Shown here: piece after piece, positions 1 to 10,475 of the stretch
Layout: every line of letters begins with the position of its first letter
Position numbering within the stretch: position 1 is the first letter of the stretch
Assembly: GCF_021173675.1 (NCBI RefSeq)
Contig: NZ_JAIHON010000003.1
Location: 496,001-560,000, forward strand
Origin: Streptomyces lincolnensis
GTDB taxonomy: Bacteria; Actinomycetota; Actinomycetes; Streptomycetales; Streptomycetaceae
Reading direction: 5' to 3'
Length of the DNA: 64,000 bases
The notes under the pieces: generated by a model
What the model saw: only the letters and a program-made list of their open reading frames with translations
The model's database searches: none
What the model was told of the DNA's origin: nothing
Program-made: the position numbers and the translations under genes

Positions 1-1148
1 CCGTGGTGGGAGCCTCGCTCGCCGGACTCTCGGCGGCGCGCTCACTGCGGAAACGGGGCTACGACGGGCGGCTGGTCGTCATCGGCGACGAGCTCCACCG
101 CCCGTACGACAGGCCCCCGTTGTCCAAGGAGTTCCTCGCCGGCACCATCGGCGAGGCGGAACTCGCGCTGGAGACGGACGACGAGGACCTGCGTGCCGAG
201 TGGCTGCTCGGCACCCGTGCCACCGGCTTCGACCGGACGGCCCGTGCCGTCCGGCTCTCCGACGGCCGGGAGGTCCGCGCCGACGGATTCGTCCTCGCGA
301 CCGGCGCCGCGGCACGCACCCTGCCCGGCGCCGAGGGCCTGGCCGGAGTGCACGTCCTGCGCACCCTGGACGACGCCCGCGCCCTCAGGGACGAGCTCGC
401 CCTCGGCGGACGGCTGGTGGTGATCGGCGGCGGGTTCATCGGAGCCGAGGTCGCCTCCACCGCCTACGCCCTCGGACTCGACGTGACGGTGATCGAGGTG
501 GCCCCGACACCACTCGCGGCATCGCTCGGCCCGGCCATGGGCTCCGTCGTCTCCGGCCTCCACACCGACCACGGCGTCCGGCTGCGGTGCGGCGTGGGCG
601 TCAAGGGGCTGAGCGGGGAGCGCCGCGTGGACGCCGTGCTGTTGGAGGACGGCAGCACCGTTCCCGCCGACATCGTGGTCGTCGGGGTCGGCGCGCGCCC
701 GTGCGTCGAATGGCTGGAAGGGTCCGGTATCGCGCTCGACGACGGCGTCAAGTGCGGTGCGGACGGCCGCACCGGCCTCGGCGGCGTGGTCGCCGTCGGG
801 GACTGCGCCAACTGGTACGACCCCCGTGCGGGCCGGCACCGTCGCGTCGAGCACTGGACCGGTGCGCGGGAGCGGCCCGACGCGGCTGTCGCGGCCCTGC
901 TGTCCTGGGGCGAGTCGGAACCGGGCGTGCCCAAACCGCCGTACTTCTGGTCGGACCAGTACGGCGTGAAGATCCAGTTCGCCGGTCACGCGGCCCGCGC
1001 CGACAGCGTGACGGTCGAGGAGGGCAGCCCGGACGAGCGCAACGTCCTGGCGGTCTACCGGCGTGCCGGCCGCCCGGTCGCCGTGCTCGGCATGAACCAG
1101 CCACGGCTGTTCACCCGCTGGCGGAAGCATCTCGCCATGGCGGCCTGA
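1..1148 (+). CDS. FAD/NAD(P)-dependent ferredoxin reductase, 5' end cut by window
   Basis: Probably passes electrons from NAD(P)H through FAD to a ferredoxin that feeds the Rieske oxygenase encoded next. The reading frame is open from the first base and starts inside the FAD-binding Rossmann motif (VGASLAGLSAA), so only a few N-terminal codons should be missing. A second dinucleotide-binding motif (VVIGGGFIGAEVA) lies near residue 140 and the FAD-contact motif VAVGDCANW near residue 262. The C-terminal third (PYFWSDQYGVKIQF) matches the reductase C-terminal domain of the rhodocoxin/putidaredoxin reductase group. No ferredoxin gene is visible in the window; it may lie just upstream. The assignment to betaine demethylation is inferred from the Rieske neighbour. 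Confidence 0.85.
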   Translation, partial: VVGASLAGLSAARSLRKRGYDGRLVVIGDELHRPYDRPPLSKEFLAGTIGEAELALETDDEDLRAEWLLGTRATGFDRTARAVRLSDGREVRADGFVLATGAAARTLPGAEGLAGVHVLRTLDDARALRDELALGGRLVVIGGGFIGAEVASTAYALGLDVTVIEVAPTPLAASLGPAMGSVVSGLHTDHGVRLRCGVGVKGLSGERRVDAVLLEDGSTVPADIVVVGVGARPCVEWLEGSGIALDDGVKCGADGRTGLGGVVAVGDCANWYDPRAGRHRRVEHWTGARERPDAAVAALLSWGESEPGVPKPPYFWSDQYGVKIQFAGHAARADSVTVEEGSPDERNVLAVYRRAGRPVAVLGMNQPRLFTRWRKHLAMAA

Positions 1149-1244
1149 CACGCGGCGGCCTGAAACACCCCGGTCCGGGTCACCGCAGTCCGAACCATCC
1201 GTGCCCGAGGCATCGCGACGGCCCGAGCCGTCGCGACCGCCCCG

Positions 1245-1284
1245 ACACCGCTCATAGCCGCTCAACACCGTTCATCAGCGCTCG
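1245..1284 (+). repeat. Imperfect 20-bp tandem repeat upstream of the Rieske gene
   Basis: Two adjacent 20-bp units start with ACACCG at 1245 and 1265 and match at 15 of 20 positions. The first contains GCTCATAGC, a 9-mer also found inside the element upstream of purU (45972-46004). The repeat lies 115-155 bp before the Rieske start. It may be a weak operator or chance; the match is too short to decide. Confidence 0.35.
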
Positions 1285-1398
1285 CACGCCCGTGGCCGCC
1301 CGAGGCCCCCGCGGCGTCGCTCCACCCAACAACGCCGTCCGGAGTCGCTCTTCCCGGCGCGTGAATACCCCTCCACGACGTTTCCCGAGGAGTGCACC

Positions 1399-2529
1399 GT
1401 GACCTCGACCAGCCTGCCGGACAGCCTCATCGCCACCCTCCCCGGCTCCTCCTACACCGATCCCGGGATCTTCGCCCAGGAGCAGGAGCGCATCTTCGAG
1501 ACCATGTGGTTCTGCGTCGCGCGCGCGTCCGACCTGGCCGCGCCGGGCGCCTTCCGGACCGTCGACGTGGGCCGCGAGAGCATCCTCGTCACCCGCGCCC
1601 GCGACCACTCGATCCGCGCCTACTTCAACGTCTGCCGGCACCGCGGCGCCAAGCTGTGCACCGAGGAGTCCGGCGAGGTCAAGCGGGCCTTCCAATGCCC
1701 GTACCACGCCTGGACGTACGGCCTCGACGGCAAACTCGTCGCCGCCCCCAACCTCACCAAGATGCCCGACGTCGGCCGCACCGAGTACGGCCTGGTGACC
1801 GTGGCCACCCGTGAATGGCTCGGCTACGTCTGGGTCTGCCTGGCCGAGAACCCGCCCCCCTTCGAGGAGGAGGTGATCGGCGATGTCGTCGGCCGCCTGG
1901 GCGACGTCGAGTCGATCGAGCGCTACGGCATCGAGGACCTCTCCGTCGGCAAGCGGATCGTCTACGACGTGAAGGCCAACTGGAAGCTCATCATCGAGAA
2001 CTTCATGGAGTGCTACCACTGCGCCACCATCCATCCCGAACTGACGGAGGTCCTGCCGGAGTTCGCGGACGGATACGCGGCCCAGTACTACGTGGGCCAC
2101 GGCGCCGAGTTCGGCGAGGAGGTCCAGGGGTTCACCGTGGACGGCTCCGAAGGGCTGGACCGCATACCGGGCGTCTCACCGGAGCAGGACCGCCGCTACT
2201 ACGCGATCACCGTCCGGCCGCAGGTCTTCATCAACCTCGTGCCCGACCATGTGATCTTCCACCGCATGTACCCGATGGCCGTCGACCGCACCGTCGTGGA
2301 GTGCGACTGGCTCTACCTCCCGCACGTCGTCGACAGCGGCAAGGACGTCGGCCGGTCCGTGGAGCTCTTCGACCGGGTCAACCGGCAGGACTTCGAGGCG
2401 TGCGAGCGCACGCAGCCCGGCATGAGCTCCCGCCTCTACGCCAAGGGAGGCGTCCTGGTCCCCAGCGAGCACCACATCGGTGGCTTCCACGACTGGGTCA
2501 ACGAGCGTCTGGGCGCTCGTCCGCAGTAG
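1399..2529 (+). CDS. Rieske 2Fe-2S aromatic-ring-hydroxylase-type oxygenase alpha subunit, probable glycine betaine demethylase (GbcA-like)
   Basis: Terminal oxygenase. The N-terminal Rieske domain has the ligands C79-x-H81 and C100-x2-H103 (CRHRGAKLC, CPYHAW), and the C-terminal catalytic domain carries the mononuclear iron motif YHCATIHPE near residue 205. At 376 aa it is within the usual size of single-component quaternary-ammonium oxygenases such as glycine betaine or stachydrine demethylases. The GTG start at 1399 is preceded by GAGGAG at a suitable distance. With betA, betB, a betaine importer and a dimethylglycine oxidase encoded further right, glycine betaine to dimethylglycine plus formaldehyde is the most likely reaction. 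This is context-based; proline betaine or carnitine remain possible substrates. Confidence 0.85.
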   Translation: MTSTSLPDSLIATLPGSSYTDPGIFAQEQERIFETMWFCVARASDLAAPGAFRTVDVGRESILVTRARDHSIRAYFNVCRHRGAKLCTEESGEVKRAFQCPYHAWTYGLDGKLVAAPNLTKMPDVGRTEYGLVTVATREWLGYVWVCLAENPPPFEEEVIGDVVGRLGDVESIERYGIEDLSVGKRIVYDVKANWKLIIENFMECYHCATIHPELTEVLPEFADGYAAQYYVGHGAEFGEEVQGFTVDGSEGLDRIPGVSPEQDRRYYAITVRPQVFINLVPDHVIFHRMYPMAVDRTVVECDWLYLPHVVDSGKDVGRSVELFDRVNRQDFEACERTQPGMSSRLYAKGGVLVPSEHHIGGFHDWVNERLGARPQ

Positions 2530-2557
2530 AGGGCGCGGTGGTGGGAACGGCGGCAGG

Positions 2558-3355
2558 TCAGCCCAGGTAGCCCATCCGGTGGCTGATCTCGTCCGCGCCC
2601 TTGCACAGCACCGGGGCCAGCTCGTGCAGGCGCTCCTCGGTGAGCCGGTACGAGGGGCCCGAGGCGCTCAGGGCCGCGACGACGTCGCCTTCGCGGTTGC
2701 GGATCGGGGCGGCCATGGCGTGCAGGCCGAGCTCCAGTTCCTCCCGGGCCCAGGCGTAGCCGCGCTCCCGGGCCTCGGCGAGGTTCTTCTCCAGCTTCGT
2801 CTTCGCCGTGATGGTGTGCGGGGTGACCTTCTTCAGGCCGGCCTCGGCGAGCAGGGTGGCACGGTCCTTCGCGGGCAGATGGGCCAGCAGGATCTTGCCG
2901 CTGGAGGTGGCGTGCAACGGGGTCAGCTGGCCGACCCAGTTCTGCGCGGTGACGGCGCCCGGGCCACGCACCTGGTAGAGGTTGACCGCGTAGTGCTCCT
3001 GAAGCACGGCGATGTTGACGGTCTCGCCGATCTCCTCCGCCAGCCCCTCACAGACCGGGCGGCCCTGCTGTGTGATGTCGATGCGGCCCGTCACGGCGCC
3101 GGCCAGGCGCACGATGCCGAAGCCCAGCCGGTACTTGCCGCGCTCGCCGGCCTGTTCCACCAGGCCCCGCGCCTCCAGCGCGCCGAGCAGACGGAAAGCG
3201 GTGGACTTGTGAACATCGATTTCGGCCGCCACCTCGCTGACGCCCGCCTCGCCCCGTTGGGCCAGGATCTCCATGACGCTGATGGCACGGTCGACCGACT
3301 GCACTCCGCCGGCCTGTGAAGTGGACACTTCTGAGTCAGGGCTGTAGTTGCTCAC
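2558..3355 (-). CDS. IclR-family transcriptional regulator
   Basis: A 265-aa regulator with an N-terminal winged helix-turn-helix (about residues 20-75, SVDRAISVMEILAQRG then VHKSTAFRLLGALEARG) and a C-terminal IclR effector-binding domain (residues 90-260, including TPLHATSSGKILLAH). The open frame extends far upstream, but the GTG at 3355 is the first start that fits family length. The gene is convergent with the Rieske gene (28 bp between stops) and is the only regulator next to the betaine genes, so it is the best candidate to control them. Its own upstream region (3356-3400) contains GTTGTAG and GTTGTGAG half-sites resembling the betaine-gene element, which suggests autoregulation. The ligand is unknown. 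Confidence 0.9.
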   Translation of the reverse strand: MSNYSPDSEVSTSQAGGVQSVDRAISVMEILAQRGEAGVSEVAAEIDVHKSTAFRLLGALEARGLVEQAGERGKYRLGFGIVRLAGAVTGRIDITQQGRPVCEGLAEEIGETVNIAVLQEHYAVNLYQVRGPGAVTAQNWVGQLTPLHATSSGKILLAHLPAKDRATLLAEAGLKKVTPHTITAKTKLEKNLAEARERGYAWAREELELGLHAMAAPIRNREGDVVAALSASGPSYRLTEERLHELAPVLCKGADEISHRMGYLG

Positions 3356-3637
3356 AACGAAACTATACGCGCAGTACGCTACAACTTGTTTACGTCTGCG
3401 ACGCTGACCAGGGCTTTTCTCCTGGTAGGGGACAGGTGTCGGGTCCGGGTGCCTGCCGTCCCCACCTGGGGGTTCAAGGCGGTTGTCATGGAAGTGTGCA
3501 CGTGTTGTGTGCGGTCGGCGTCCCCTCCGGTATGGACCAGTTCTCGACAACCGCGTGCAGAATGCCCCATTCCGCCATGTCCGCGGTTCTATGCTCTTCG
3601 GGCACCGACAGGGGAGACGACGTGGGGGGCGTGCCAG

Positions 3638-4408
3638 ATGGGGACAGCGCGGAGCGGGACATCGGCATGGAAGTCGGGGGTCAAACGGCTCGTCGGACGT
3701 ACCGGATTCGACATCGTGCGCAGCACCGACAACCGGGGTGGAGTGGACGACTTCATCCCCTTCGAAGCGACGATGAGGGCCGCGCGGGCGGCCGGACTGT
3801 CGGTCGGTGACTACATCGACGAGGTCATGAACGGGACGCCCGGCGCCACCCAGTCGACCATCGACGAACTGCGTGCTCTCGGCGTCTTCGCCGCCGGGCC
3901 GGACACGGTGCTGGAGATCGGTCCCGGCTCCGGGCGGTACCTGGAGAGGACGTTGAAGGAGTGCTCGCCGGGGCGCTACGAGATCTACGAGACAGCGGCG
4001 CCCTGGGCCGCCTATCTGGTGGAGACCTTCGGCGTGGTCGCCCGGCCGACCGCCGGATCCAGTCTCACGCCGACTCCCGACGGCAGCGTCGATCTCGTGC
4101 TGGCTCACAAGGTCTTCAACACCCTGACCTTCCTCGGGACCTCCCGCTACTTCTTCGAGATGGCCCGTGTCGCGCGACCCGGCGGCCGGATCGTCTTCGA
4201 CGTGATGACGGAGACCTGCCTGGACCCCGCCGCGATGCGCGCCTGGGCGACGAAGGGCGGTGAGGGGCACGACTCGTACCCGGCCGCCATGCCGCGCCGG
4301 ACATGCGTGGACCTCTTCGCGACCCTCGGCTGCGACCTGGAGGCCGGCTTCCTGGCCCCCATGGGGGTCGCCTCCACCGAGGTGCTCGTCTTCCGCAAGA
4401 AGGCCTGA
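3638..4408 (+). CDS. Class I SAM-dependent methyltransferase
   Basis: A 256-aa protein with a clear SAM-binding motif I (LEIGPGSGRYLE, about residue 92) followed by an acidic loop (IYETAAPWAAY), and post-motif strands ending in RPGGRIVFDVMTE. The ATG at 3638 is chosen because residues encoded further upstream look like noncoding translation; the ribosome site (GGGGG) is weak. It lies between the IclR gene and the polysaccharide operon and reads in the operon's direction, so it could methylate a sugar or a lipid-linked intermediate. The sequence itself does not identify the substrate. It is separated from the operon by about 530 bp and probably has its own promoter. Confidence 0.75.
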   Translation: MGTARSGTSAWKSGVKRLVGRTGFDIVRSTDNRGGVDDFIPFEATMRAARAAGLSVGDYIDEVMNGTPGATQSTIDELRALGVFAAGPDTVLEIGPGSGRYLERTLKECSPGRYEIYETAAPWAAYLVETFGVVARPTAGSSLTPTPDGSVDLVLAHKVFNTLTFLGTSRYFFEMARVARPGGRIVFDVMTETCLDPAAMRAWATKGGEGHDSYPAAMPRRTCVDLFATLGCDLEAGFLAPMGVASTEVLVFRKKA

Positions 4409-4939
4409 TCCACTCGAAGGGGACCTGGTCCATCCGGACGCCTTCCGTCCTCGCTGGTCGCGCGGCGTGTCTTCGTCGCCGAGCCGATCAAGGTCGGTCA
4501 TCGGATGGTGAACATGGCTACAAATCTTGAGCACAAATTCCACACACCCTCTCTCCAGGCGGGCGTTGATGGTCTAGATTGACGGATCACATGCAGGGAC
4601 ACAGAGCCACAAATCGTGATCTATGGGTCCAGCGCGGCGAACAGTCAGGGTCTCGTTCGCGACGCCGGACGTGGGGGTGATCGATTCCTGGAGCTCTGGC
4701 GGGGCCACGGGTGTGGGGAGCACCCGACGTCTCGACGGTTCCTGCACACCTGGAGAGCCGCGCAGGACGTACGAGTCCACTGCCGTCCAGGTGAGTTGTT
4801 CAAGAAGCGCTGAAGCAGGCGGGGTGCCATTCATGGGGGGCGTGGGTCTCCCGGGAGGAGGGGCAGCGCGACGCCGGGGGGCGTGGGCCCTCAGGGGAGC
4901 AGCAGGGCGGGAGGCGGGGGCCTCTCGGGGGGAGGGACT
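4409..4939 (+). promoter_or_regulatory. Long leader/promoter region of the polysaccharide operon
   Basis: This 531-bp gap has two parts. 4494-4620 is AT-richer than its surroundings and includes TAGATT at about 4575, a fair Streptomyces -10 box without a convincing -35. 4830-4939 is extremely G-rich: GGGGGGCGTGGG occurs near 4836 and, as CGGGGGGCGTGGG, near 4874, followed by more G runs up to the GGAGGG ribosome site. Short ORFs here look unselected. If transcription starts near 4585 the untranslated leader would be about 350 nt, long enough for attenuation, but no defined riboswitch was recognised. Confidence 0.4.
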
Positions 4940-6460
4940 GTGTTGGGCAAGCACGTCGAACCCACTGGCGACCTGGGAAGAACGCGACAGGGGGAATTAG
5001 TCAGCCCGTTTCCGTCGGACCGCGGGCATCCGGCGGACGGGGGCATCGGCCGGCCCGCGATCGACTGGGAACAGCGGTACCGCCGTACCGTGATCATCAG
5101 CGATACCGTGGCCACCGCCTTCGTGGTGGCGGCCATCGGCGGCTTCTTCGGCGCCCGGGACGCGGCCAACTGGCACGAGAAGTGGCGCATCCTCGCCTTC
5201 GGCACCGAGCTCCTTGTTCTGGGAGCGCTCGCGCTGAGCCGGGCGTGGGCGCCCGCCGTACTCGGCCAGGGTGCCGAGGAGTTCCGCAGACTGGGACGCT
5301 CGCTGTTCACCGCGGCCGTCGTCCTGTCACTGGGCGGGATCGCCCTCGCCTCACGCAACATCAAGCTCTGGATCTTCGTCGCGATCCCGGCGATCGCGCT
5401 GGTCACCATGACCGAGCGGTACGTACTGCGCCTCCGGCTGCACAAGCAGCGCAAAGAAGGACGATGTCTGCGGCCGGTGCTCGCCGCCGGCAGCCCGGCC
5501 ACCGTGCGCGATCTGATCGCCCGGGCCCGCAAGTTCCCGCATCTGGGCTGGCGGGTGGAGGCGGTGTGCACACCGGACGGCCTCGGGCTCGACGGTGACC
5601 AGTTGGACGGAGTACCGGTGGTCGGCCGGCTGGCCGACGTCGCCGACCATGTCCGCCAGGGCGGCTACCGAGTCGTCGCGGTGACGCCGGACCCGCACTG
5701 GTCACCGGACCGGCTCCAACGGCTGGCCTGGAACCTCGAGGGCAGCGACACCGAGATGGTCGTCGCCCCCGTGCTGATGGAGGTGGCCGGTCCGCGGCTG
5801 CACGTCGACGCGGTACTCGGGATCCCGCTGCTGCGGGTCAGCATGCCGACCTTCAGCGGGGGCCGCCGGGTGATCAAGGGGGTGGTCGACCGGGTCGGCG
5901 CGGCGATCCTGCTGGTGCTGTTCGCGCCGCTGATGGCGCTCGTCGGGCTGCTCGTGCTGGCGGACAGCCGGGGCGGGGTGTTCTACCGCCAGCGCCGGGT
6001 CGGCAAGGACGGCCAGGAGTTCACGATCTTCAAGTTCCGCACCATGGTCGCCGGGGCCCACCGCACACGGGCCGAGTTGGCCCACCGCAACGAGGGCGCC
6101 GGCCTGCTGTTCAAACTCCGCCGGGATCCGCGGGTGACCCGGGTGGGAGCGGTACTGCGCCGGTACTCGATCGACGAACTCCCGCAGCTCTTCAACGTAC
6201 TCACCGGCTCGATGTCGCTCGTCGGCCCGCGGCCCCCGCTGCCGGAGGAGTCCGCCGAGTACGGACCGGACATCCGGCGGCGGCTGCTGGTCAAGCCCGG
6301 GCTCACCGGGCTGTGGCAGATCAGTGGACGCAGCGACCTGCCGTGGGAGGAGGCGGTGCGGCTCGACCTGCGGTACGTGGAGGACTGGTCGCTCGCCCTG
6401 GACGCGGTGATCTTGTGGAAGACACTGCGCGCGGTGTTGCAGGGCCAGGGGGCTTACTGA
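4940..6460 (+). CDS. Exopolysaccharide polyprenyl glycosylphosphotransferase (initiating sugar-phosphate transferase)
   Basis: Transfers the first sugar-1-phosphate from a nucleotide sugar to undecaprenyl phosphate, starting repeat-unit assembly on the inner membrane face. The 506-aa protein has four N-terminal membrane helices (about residues 45-165), a CoA-binding-like soluble domain, a fifth hydrophobic helix (VGAAILLVLFAPLMALVGLL), then the bacterial sugar transferase domain with FKFRTM, SLVGPRPPLPEE and KPGLTGLWQISGRS. This is the full WbaP/CpsE-type layout. The GTG at 4940 follows GGAGGG closely; the TTG at 4943 is an alternative. It is the first gene of a 21-gene co-directional run, as expected for an initiating enzyme. 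The identity of the first sugar is unknown. Confidence 0.93.
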   Translation: MLGKHVEPTGDLGRTRQGELVSPFPSDRGHPADGGIGRPAIDWEQRYRRTVIISDTVATAFVVAAIGGFFGARDAANWHEKWRILAFGTELLVLGALALSRAWAPAVLGQGAEEFRRLGRSLFTAAVVLSLGGIALASRNIKLWIFVAIPAIALVTMTERYVLRLRLHKQRKEGRCLRPVLAAGSPATVRDLIARARKFPHLGWRVEAVCTPDGLGLDGDQLDGVPVVGRLADVADHVRQGGYRVVAVTPDPHWSPDRLQRLAWNLEGSDTEMVVAPVLMEVAGPRLHVDAVLGIPLLRVSMPTFSGGRRVIKGVVDRVGAAILLVLFAPLMALVGLLVLADSRGGVFYRQRRVGKDGQEFTIFKFRTMVAGAHRTRAELAHRNEGAGLLFKLRRDPRVTRVGAVLRRYSIDELPQLFNVLTGSMSLVGPRPPLPEESAEYGPDIRRRLLVKPGLTGLWQISGRSDLPWEEAVRLDLRYVEDWSLALDAVILWKTLRAVLQGQGAY

Positions 6461-6530
6461 TGCGCGGCGGCCTCCGGCCGACGCGCGGACCGCAGGCCAC
6501 AGGGGCCTGCCTTGGGGGGAGGGACGCGTC

Positions 6531-7856
<1,326 letters not shown>

Positions 7857-7860
7857 CGCG

Positions 7861-9111
7861 ATGAACGGTGAGGGAGCGGGGCGGCGCGCGCTGATCCTCG
7901 TGGAGAACCTGTCGGTGCCCTTCGACCGGCGGGTGTGGCAGGAGTGCACGACCCTGCGCGACGCGGGCTGGGAGGTGCACGTCATCTGTCCCCGCGGGGA
8001 GAAGCGGGACACGGAGCCGGAGGCGGTGATCGACGGGGTGCGGATCCACCGCTACCCGTTGCGCGCGGCCACCGGGGGACCGGCCGGCTACCTGCGGGAG
8101 TACGGATCGGCGTTGTGGCACACGGCCCGGCTGGCCCGCAGGGTCGGCCCGGTCGACGTGGTCCACGCCTGCAACCCGCCCGATCTGCTGTTCCTGCCGG
8201 CCCTGTGGCTGAAGCGGCGCGGCGCGCGGTTCGTCTTCGACCAGCACGACCTGGTGCCCGAGCTGTACCTCTCCCGGTTCGACCGCGGCGAGGACCTGCT
8301 CTACCGGGCCGTGTGCGCGCTGGAACGGCGCACCTACCGGGCCGCGGACATCGTGCTCGCCACGAACGAGAGCTACCGGGACGTGGCGGTGCGCCGTGGC
8401 GGCCGGCGGCCGGAGGACGTGTTCGTGGTGCGCAGCGCGCCCCAGATCGAGCGGTTCCAACCGGTGCCGCCCGAGCACGAGTTGAAGCGCGGCAAGCCTC
8501 ATCTGCTGTGCTACCTCGGTGTGATGGGCCCGCAGGACGGTGTCGACTACGCCCTGCGCGCCCTCGCGAAGCTGCGCGACGAGCTGGGGCGGACCGACTG
8601 GCACGCGGTGTTCGTCGGGTCCGGGGACGCCTTCGACGCGATGGTGGAGCTGTCCCGGCGGCTCGGACTGGCGGACCAGGTGCAGTTCACCGGGCGCATC
8701 CCGGACGCCGATCTGGTGCGCTATCTGTCCACCGCGGACGTGTGCCTGTCCCCGGACCCGCGCAATCCGCTCAACGACGTGTCGACCATGAACAAGGTCC
8801 TGGAGTACATGGCGATGGGCCGGCCGATCGTCTCCTTCGACCTGAAGGAGGCACGCGTCTCCGCCGGTGACGCCGCCGTCTACGCGCCCGCCGACGACGA
8901 GGCCGAGTTCGCCGGACTCGTCGCACTGCTGCTGGACGACCCGGAGCGGAGGGCCCGGATGGGCAAGATCGGCCAGGAGCGGGTCGGCGGGCCGCTCTCC
9001 TGGCGGAACTCACAGGCGTCACTGCTCGCCGCCTACGCCGCCGCCTGCCGGGACCGCGCTCCGGTGTCCGCGGGCGACCGGATCCGCACCGGGAAGAGGC
9101 GGCGTAGTTGA
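7861..9111 (+). CDS. Glycosyltransferase family 4
   Basis: Cytoplasmic GT-B transferase of 416 aa. The N-terminal acceptor-side domain begins ALILVENLSVPFDRRVWQE, a start typical of GT4 enzymes of exopolysaccharide loci. The C-terminal donor domain has GVMGPQDGVDYALRAL and NKVLEYMAMGRPIVSFDL, the EX7E-like donor motif region. The ATG at 7861 lies 4 bp after the previous stop. Adds a sugar to the lipid-linked repeat unit; donor and linkage are unknown. It overlaps the next gene by 4 bp. Confidence 0.9.
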   Translation: MNGEGAGRRALILVENLSVPFDRRVWQECTTLRDAGWEVHVICPRGEKRDTEPEAVIDGVRIHRYPLRAATGGPAGYLREYGSALWHTARLARRVGPVDVVHACNPPDLLFLPALWLKRRGARFVFDQHDLVPELYLSRFDRGEDLLYRAVCALERRTYRAADIVLATNESYRDVAVRRGGRRPEDVFVVRSAPQIERFQPVPPEHELKRGKPHLLCYLGVMGPQDGVDYALRALAKLRDELGRTDWHAVFVGSGDAFDAMVELSRRLGLADQVQFTGRIPDADLVRYLSTADVCLSPDPRNPLNDVSTMNKVLEYMAMGRPIVSFDLKEARVSAGDAAVYAPADDEAEFAGLVALLLDDPERRARMGKIGQERVGGPLSWRNSQASLLAAYAAACRDRAPVSAGDRIRTGKRRRS

Positions 9112-10475
9112 ACGATGAAACGATACGCCTGGTCACGATCGGGCGGGTCATCCGACGGCGGTGGCGGCTGCTCGCCGTCCTCGCCGTGGTGGGTGCGCTC
9201 GTCGGCTTCGGTGCCTCCGTGGTGTTCCCACCGCGCTACACCACATCGGCATCGGTCCTGCTGTCGGGACAGTGGGAAGAACGTGAGCTGCTCACCCAGG
9301 CGGCGATCGCGACCAGCTCGGTCGTGGTCGACCGCGCCGCCGACCGGCTCGGCTGGACCGAGTCCGGCAGCGAGCTGCGCGACCGGGTGAGCGCCACCGC
9401 CGCCGAGGGGAACATCATCAAGATCTCGGGCACGGCCGACACCCCGCAGCGTGCGCAACAGCTCTCCGACCAGGTGGCCGAGGAGTACGTCGCGTTCGCC
9501 GCACGGCTCGCCGGCGACACCTCCGACCCGGACGCGGCGACCCGGCCCGAGGCACTGCGCAAGCTGGTGGTGCAGACCAGCCGCCGTATCACCGAGCTGG
9601 CCGGTGCGGCCGACCCGGGGCAGAGCGTGGAAAGCGTGCAGGGCCGCACCGAGCTGGAGAAGCTGCGCACCACGCTCCAGGAAGCCATGGAGAAGCTGGA
9701 ACAGGTCGACCCCTCGCTCAACAAGGCCAACATGGTCGTCATGGGGCCGGCGGCCCGGCCGACCGGTGAGGCCCCGCCCACCAGACCCCAACTCGTCGTC
9801 GCCGGGGCACTGCTGTTCTTCCTGCTCGCGGTCGTCGGCCACCTGGCCGCGGCACGGGCCGGCCGCAGACCGCGTGCCGAACCGGAGATCGCCGCGGCGC
9901 TGGGCTCGACCCTGCTGGGTTCCGTCGACGTACCCGGCGAACCACGCGCGCGGCGGCCGCGGGCCCGCGGACCGCGCGCCTGGACACGCCGGTTCCTCGG
10001 CGTCGACACCCGGTGGGACATACCCACCCCGCAGGCCTCCGGCGGTGAGACGGGGAGACGGATCCGCTACGCACGCGTGTGCGCCCGCCTGCGGAACCAG
10101 ATGCCGGCCGCCCGCCGAGAGCTGCTGGTCGTCGTACCGGACGACGACGACATCGCCCACCGGGCCGCCGAGCACCTCGCCGCCGAGGCGGGAGGCGATC
10201 CGCTGCTGCGGGTGGTCGAGGTGCCGGTGTCCCGGCCGCTGGTACCGGACCGCAGCACCGAGTCCGGAGTCCTGGTCGTGCTCAGCGCGGGCAGCCGCAC
10301 CGCGGAGGAACTCGCCGGCCTCGCCGAGGCATGCGCGGACGCCGGGCACGAGGTCGTCGGCACCGTCGTCGCCGGCCCGGTCCGGGCCCCTACGACGAAG
10401 TCCGTCGGCTCCCCTCCGCAGGGCGCCGCGCAGGCGGTCGCGGTGGGCGCCGACCCGAGCGGAGGTTCGGCATGA
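9108..10475 (+). CDS. Wzz-type polysaccharide co-polymerase (chain-length/export protein) 1
   Basis: A 455-aa inner-membrane protein. A transmembrane helix near residue 20 (LLAVLAVVGALVGFGASVVF) leads into a Wzz domain with the PPRYTTSASVLL stretch and a predicted helical periplasmic part. A second membrane helix (LVVAGALLFFLLAVVGHLAA) lies near residue 230. The C-terminal part (residues 260-455) resembles a decayed nucleotide-binding domain without a Walker A lysine. It starts with TTG at 9108, overlapping the preceding stop by 4 bp. Family role: controls chain length of polymer made by a Wzy polymerase. Confidence 0.78.
   Translation: MNDETIRLVTIGRVIRRRWRLLAVLAVVGALVGFGASVVFPPRYTTSASVLLSGQWEERELLTQAAIATSSVVVDRAADRLGWTESGSELRDRVSATAAEGNIIKISGTADTPQRAQQLSDQVAEEYVAFAARLAGDTSDPDAATRPEALRKLVVQTSRRITELAGAADPGQSVESVQGRTELEKLRTTLQEAMEKLEQVDPSLNKANMVVMGPAARPTGEAPPTRPQLVVAGALLFFLLAVVGHLAAARAGRRPRAEPEIAAALGSTLLGSVDVPGEPRARRPRARGPRAWTRRFLGVDTRWDIPTPQASGGETGRRIRYARVCARLRNQMPAARRELLVVVPDDDDIAHRAAEHLAAEAGGDPLLRVVEVPVSRPLVPDRSTESGVLVVLSAGSRTAEELAGLAEACADAGHEVVGTVVAGPVRAPTTKSVGSPPQGAAQAVAVGADPSGGSA

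Noticed and set aside
2558..4543. A 661-codon minus-strand open frame over the IclR gene and upstream DNA
   Set aside because: Only the last 265 codons resemble a protein; the extension is Arg/Pro/Gly-rich antisense of the methyltransferase gene and intergenic DNA, a usual artefact of high GC.
4616..4813. Small ORF of 65 codons in the polysaccharide leader
   Set aside because: No ribosome site and no recognisable sequence; a second frame is equally open over the same bases.
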